In this document: piece by piece, positions 30,016-30,789 of the stretch | Layout of the letters: each line of letters opens with the position of its first letter | Numbering within the stretch: position 1 is the first letter of the stretch | Virus record (IMG/VR): IMGVR_UViG_3300020446_000050 | Span: 1-30,789 of that record | DNA length: 30,789 nucleotides | Source: a virus | Reading direction: 5' to 3' (one strand) | Notes under the pieces: generated by a model | What the model was told of the DNA's origin: nothing | Databases searched by the model: none | What the model saw: only the letters and a program-made list of their open reading frames with translations | Program-made: the position numbers and the translations under genes

Positions 30016-30537
30016 ATGTCAGATAAAAAAGATAATAAACCTAAATTAAAATTGGTAAGTGATAATGACGGCAGTAAAAGCAAGGGCAAAAAATCTAAAG
30101 TTATTGGATCAGAATTGACAGCAAAACAAATGGGATTTTGTAGGGATATTGTATTCAATGATATGACGTATATTGATGCATATCGTAACAACTATAATGT
30201 ATCTGAAAAAACTAAAGGTAATTCTTTAAGAGCAATGGCATCTAAGCTAAGAGCAGACATTAACATAACCTTAACTATAAATAAGCTATTAGAGCATAAG
30301 CAGACGTTACACAGCATGGACAGCGTCAAGCGATCAGATATAATCTTAGAGAAGATCGAGAAGATGGCTGATGATGTAAATGTTACTGATGCAGTTCGTC
30401 TAAAAGGTTTGGAATTACTTGGAAAGCATCATGGATTATTTACTGACGTTTTAAAGGTGGATGATAAACGTGATAGGTCTTCAGTAGAAATAGAGAATGA
30501 ATTACTAAACAAGCTAAACAGTATAATTTCTAAATAA
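30016..30537 (+). CDS. Terminase small subunit
   Basis: The 173-residue protein has a basic N-terminus (KLKLVSDNDGSKSKGKKSKVIG), then the diagnostic helix-turn-helix region ELTAKQMGFCRDIVFNDMTYIDAYRNNYNVSEKTKGNSLRAMASKLRADINITLTINKLLE, and a helical oligomerisation part with an ending GKHHGLFTDVLKVDDKRDRSSVEIENELLNKLNSIISK. LTAKQxxFCxxxxxxxxTxxDAYRxxY...GNSxRAxASKLxAxxxI is the small-terminase signature. It recognises the packaging site and loads the large subunit, which should lie beyond the window. GAGG lies eight bases before the ATG. The repeats just downstream may be its target. Confidence 0.9.
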   Translation: MSDKKDNKPKLKLVSDNDGSKSKGKKSKVIGSELTAKQMGFCRDIVFNDMTYIDAYRNNYNVSEKTKGNSLRAMASKLRADINITLTINKLLEHKQTLHSMDSVKRSDIILEKIEKMADDVNVTDAVRLKGLELLGKHHGLFTDVLKVDDKRDRSSVEIENELLNKLNSIISK

Positions 30538-30556
30538 AAAAGTTACGTAAACTTTT
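30537..30556. repeat. Palindromic repeat, copy 9 (degenerate, after terminase)
   Basis: AAAAAGTTACGTAAACTTTT lacks one T in the left arm. It begins at the TAA stop of the terminase gene, so this gene is bracketed by copies 8 and 9. Confidence 0.7.
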
Positions 30557-30559
30557 ACA

Positions 30560-30604
30560 GCTAGGAACGATAAGTTCTTTCCGGCTAGTTACGATAAGTT
30601 CTTT
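30560..30604 (+). repeat. Tandem repeat, 21-bp units
   Basis: GCTAGGAACGATAAGTTCTTT (30,560) and a second unit (30,584) match at 19 of 21 positions, 24 bases apart. They lie just after the small terminase gene and are candidate terminase or replication binding sites. Confidence 0.8.
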
Positions 30605-30642
30605 TAATGTGTCCGGTCTAATTTTTTTTTGTTAGTCGCTAA

Positions 30643-30666
30643 CCCCACCCACTCCCTACCCACCCC
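30643..30666 (-). other. Predicted G-quadruplex sequence
   Basis: The minus strand reads GGGG T GGG TA GGG AGT GGG T GGGG: five G runs with loops of one to three bases. This fits a stable parallel quadruplex and is the most GC-rich stretch in the window. No gene covers it. No gene is seen from 30,557 to the end. Confidence 0.85.
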
Positions 30667-30789
30667 GACACATGGCCGTGGCTACACACAACACAACATG
30701 ATTTTGCACATGAAAATACTAAAATTTCACAAAGTAAAAATACTTCTTTTTGAAAGATTGATCAAGTTTGTGCCTAATTAATATGAACT

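Noticed and set aside
30699-30780. A 26-residue ORF starting MILHMKILKF at the right end
   Set aside because: No SD, very short, and AT-rich low-complexity codons; no support beyond an open frame.
1-30789. CRISPR array or integrase/attachment sites
   Set aside because: The repeats seen are scattered single copies without regular spacers, and no integrase gene or tRNA-end duplication is present.

Overview
The window is a stretch of an AT-rich, tightly packed tailed-phage genome. The main signs are a small terminase subunit, a three-TM gene-transfer-agent-type holin, a T4-type lysozyme, a run of glycine/alanine-rich presumed ejection proteins ending in a 2,853-residue polyvalent virion protein, a T7-like primase-helicase, and a RusA / annealing-protein / RecB-like nuclease recombination set. 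The holin family, the small basic proteins, the DUF3310 protein and the low GC content suggest a podovirus-like phage of a marine alphaproteobacterium (a SAR11 or SAR116 type host is possible). This is inferred from gene families; no host gene is present. No integrase, capsid, portal, large terminase or polymerase lies in the window, so it is only part of the genome.

Layout. Positions 1-13,419 (+) are the late lysis and ejection block: holin end, two small basic proteins, lysozyme, four virion or accessory proteins, and the giant protein. Positions 13,539-17,853 (-) are an overlapping recombination operon: RecB/Cas4-like nuclease, two small unknowns, annealing protein, an SSB-like protein, a small unknown, an AlpA-like regulator, a PD-(D/E)XK nuclease, an HNH protein, a small unknown and DUF3310. 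Positions 17,900-20,935 (+) hold RusA, a small unknown, the primase-helicase behind an extremely AT-rich tract, and an unknown protein, ending at a strong terminator. Positions 21,097-29,460 (-) are a long accessory block: a SleB-type cell-wall hydrolase, small proteins including a tandem paralogue pair, a 388-residue unknown, a metallopeptidase/VWA protein, a MoxR-like AAA ATPase, an SprT-like protease fusion and three unknown proteins with hairpins and ribozymes between them. Positions 30,016-30,537 (+) encode the small terminase, followed by a repeat and G-quadruplex region that may be a packaging site.

The most striking observation is a pair of hammerhead ribozymes on the minus strand (28,541-28,489 and 28,012-27,950). 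Both have an intact catalytic core, CUGAUGA - stem II - GAAA. They differ in topology (type III, then type I) and bracket one 151-residue unknown ORF. Cleavage at both would release a 580-nt mRNA with a 5'-OH and a 2',3'-cyclic phosphate, the ends joined by RtcB-type ligases.

A second system-level signal is a 20-bp palindromic motif, AAAASTTTACGTAAASTTTT (S = C or G). It recurs nine times, seven of them at gene junctions, several directly before a Shine-Dalgarno sequence. It looks like the operator (or stoperator) set of an unidentified phage regulator. The presumed ejection proteins, polyvalent giant, two wall hydrolases and holin act at entry and exit. The primase-helicase and recombination genes act in replication. 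The MoxR/VWA/protease cluster is probably a protein-remodelling module of unknown target.
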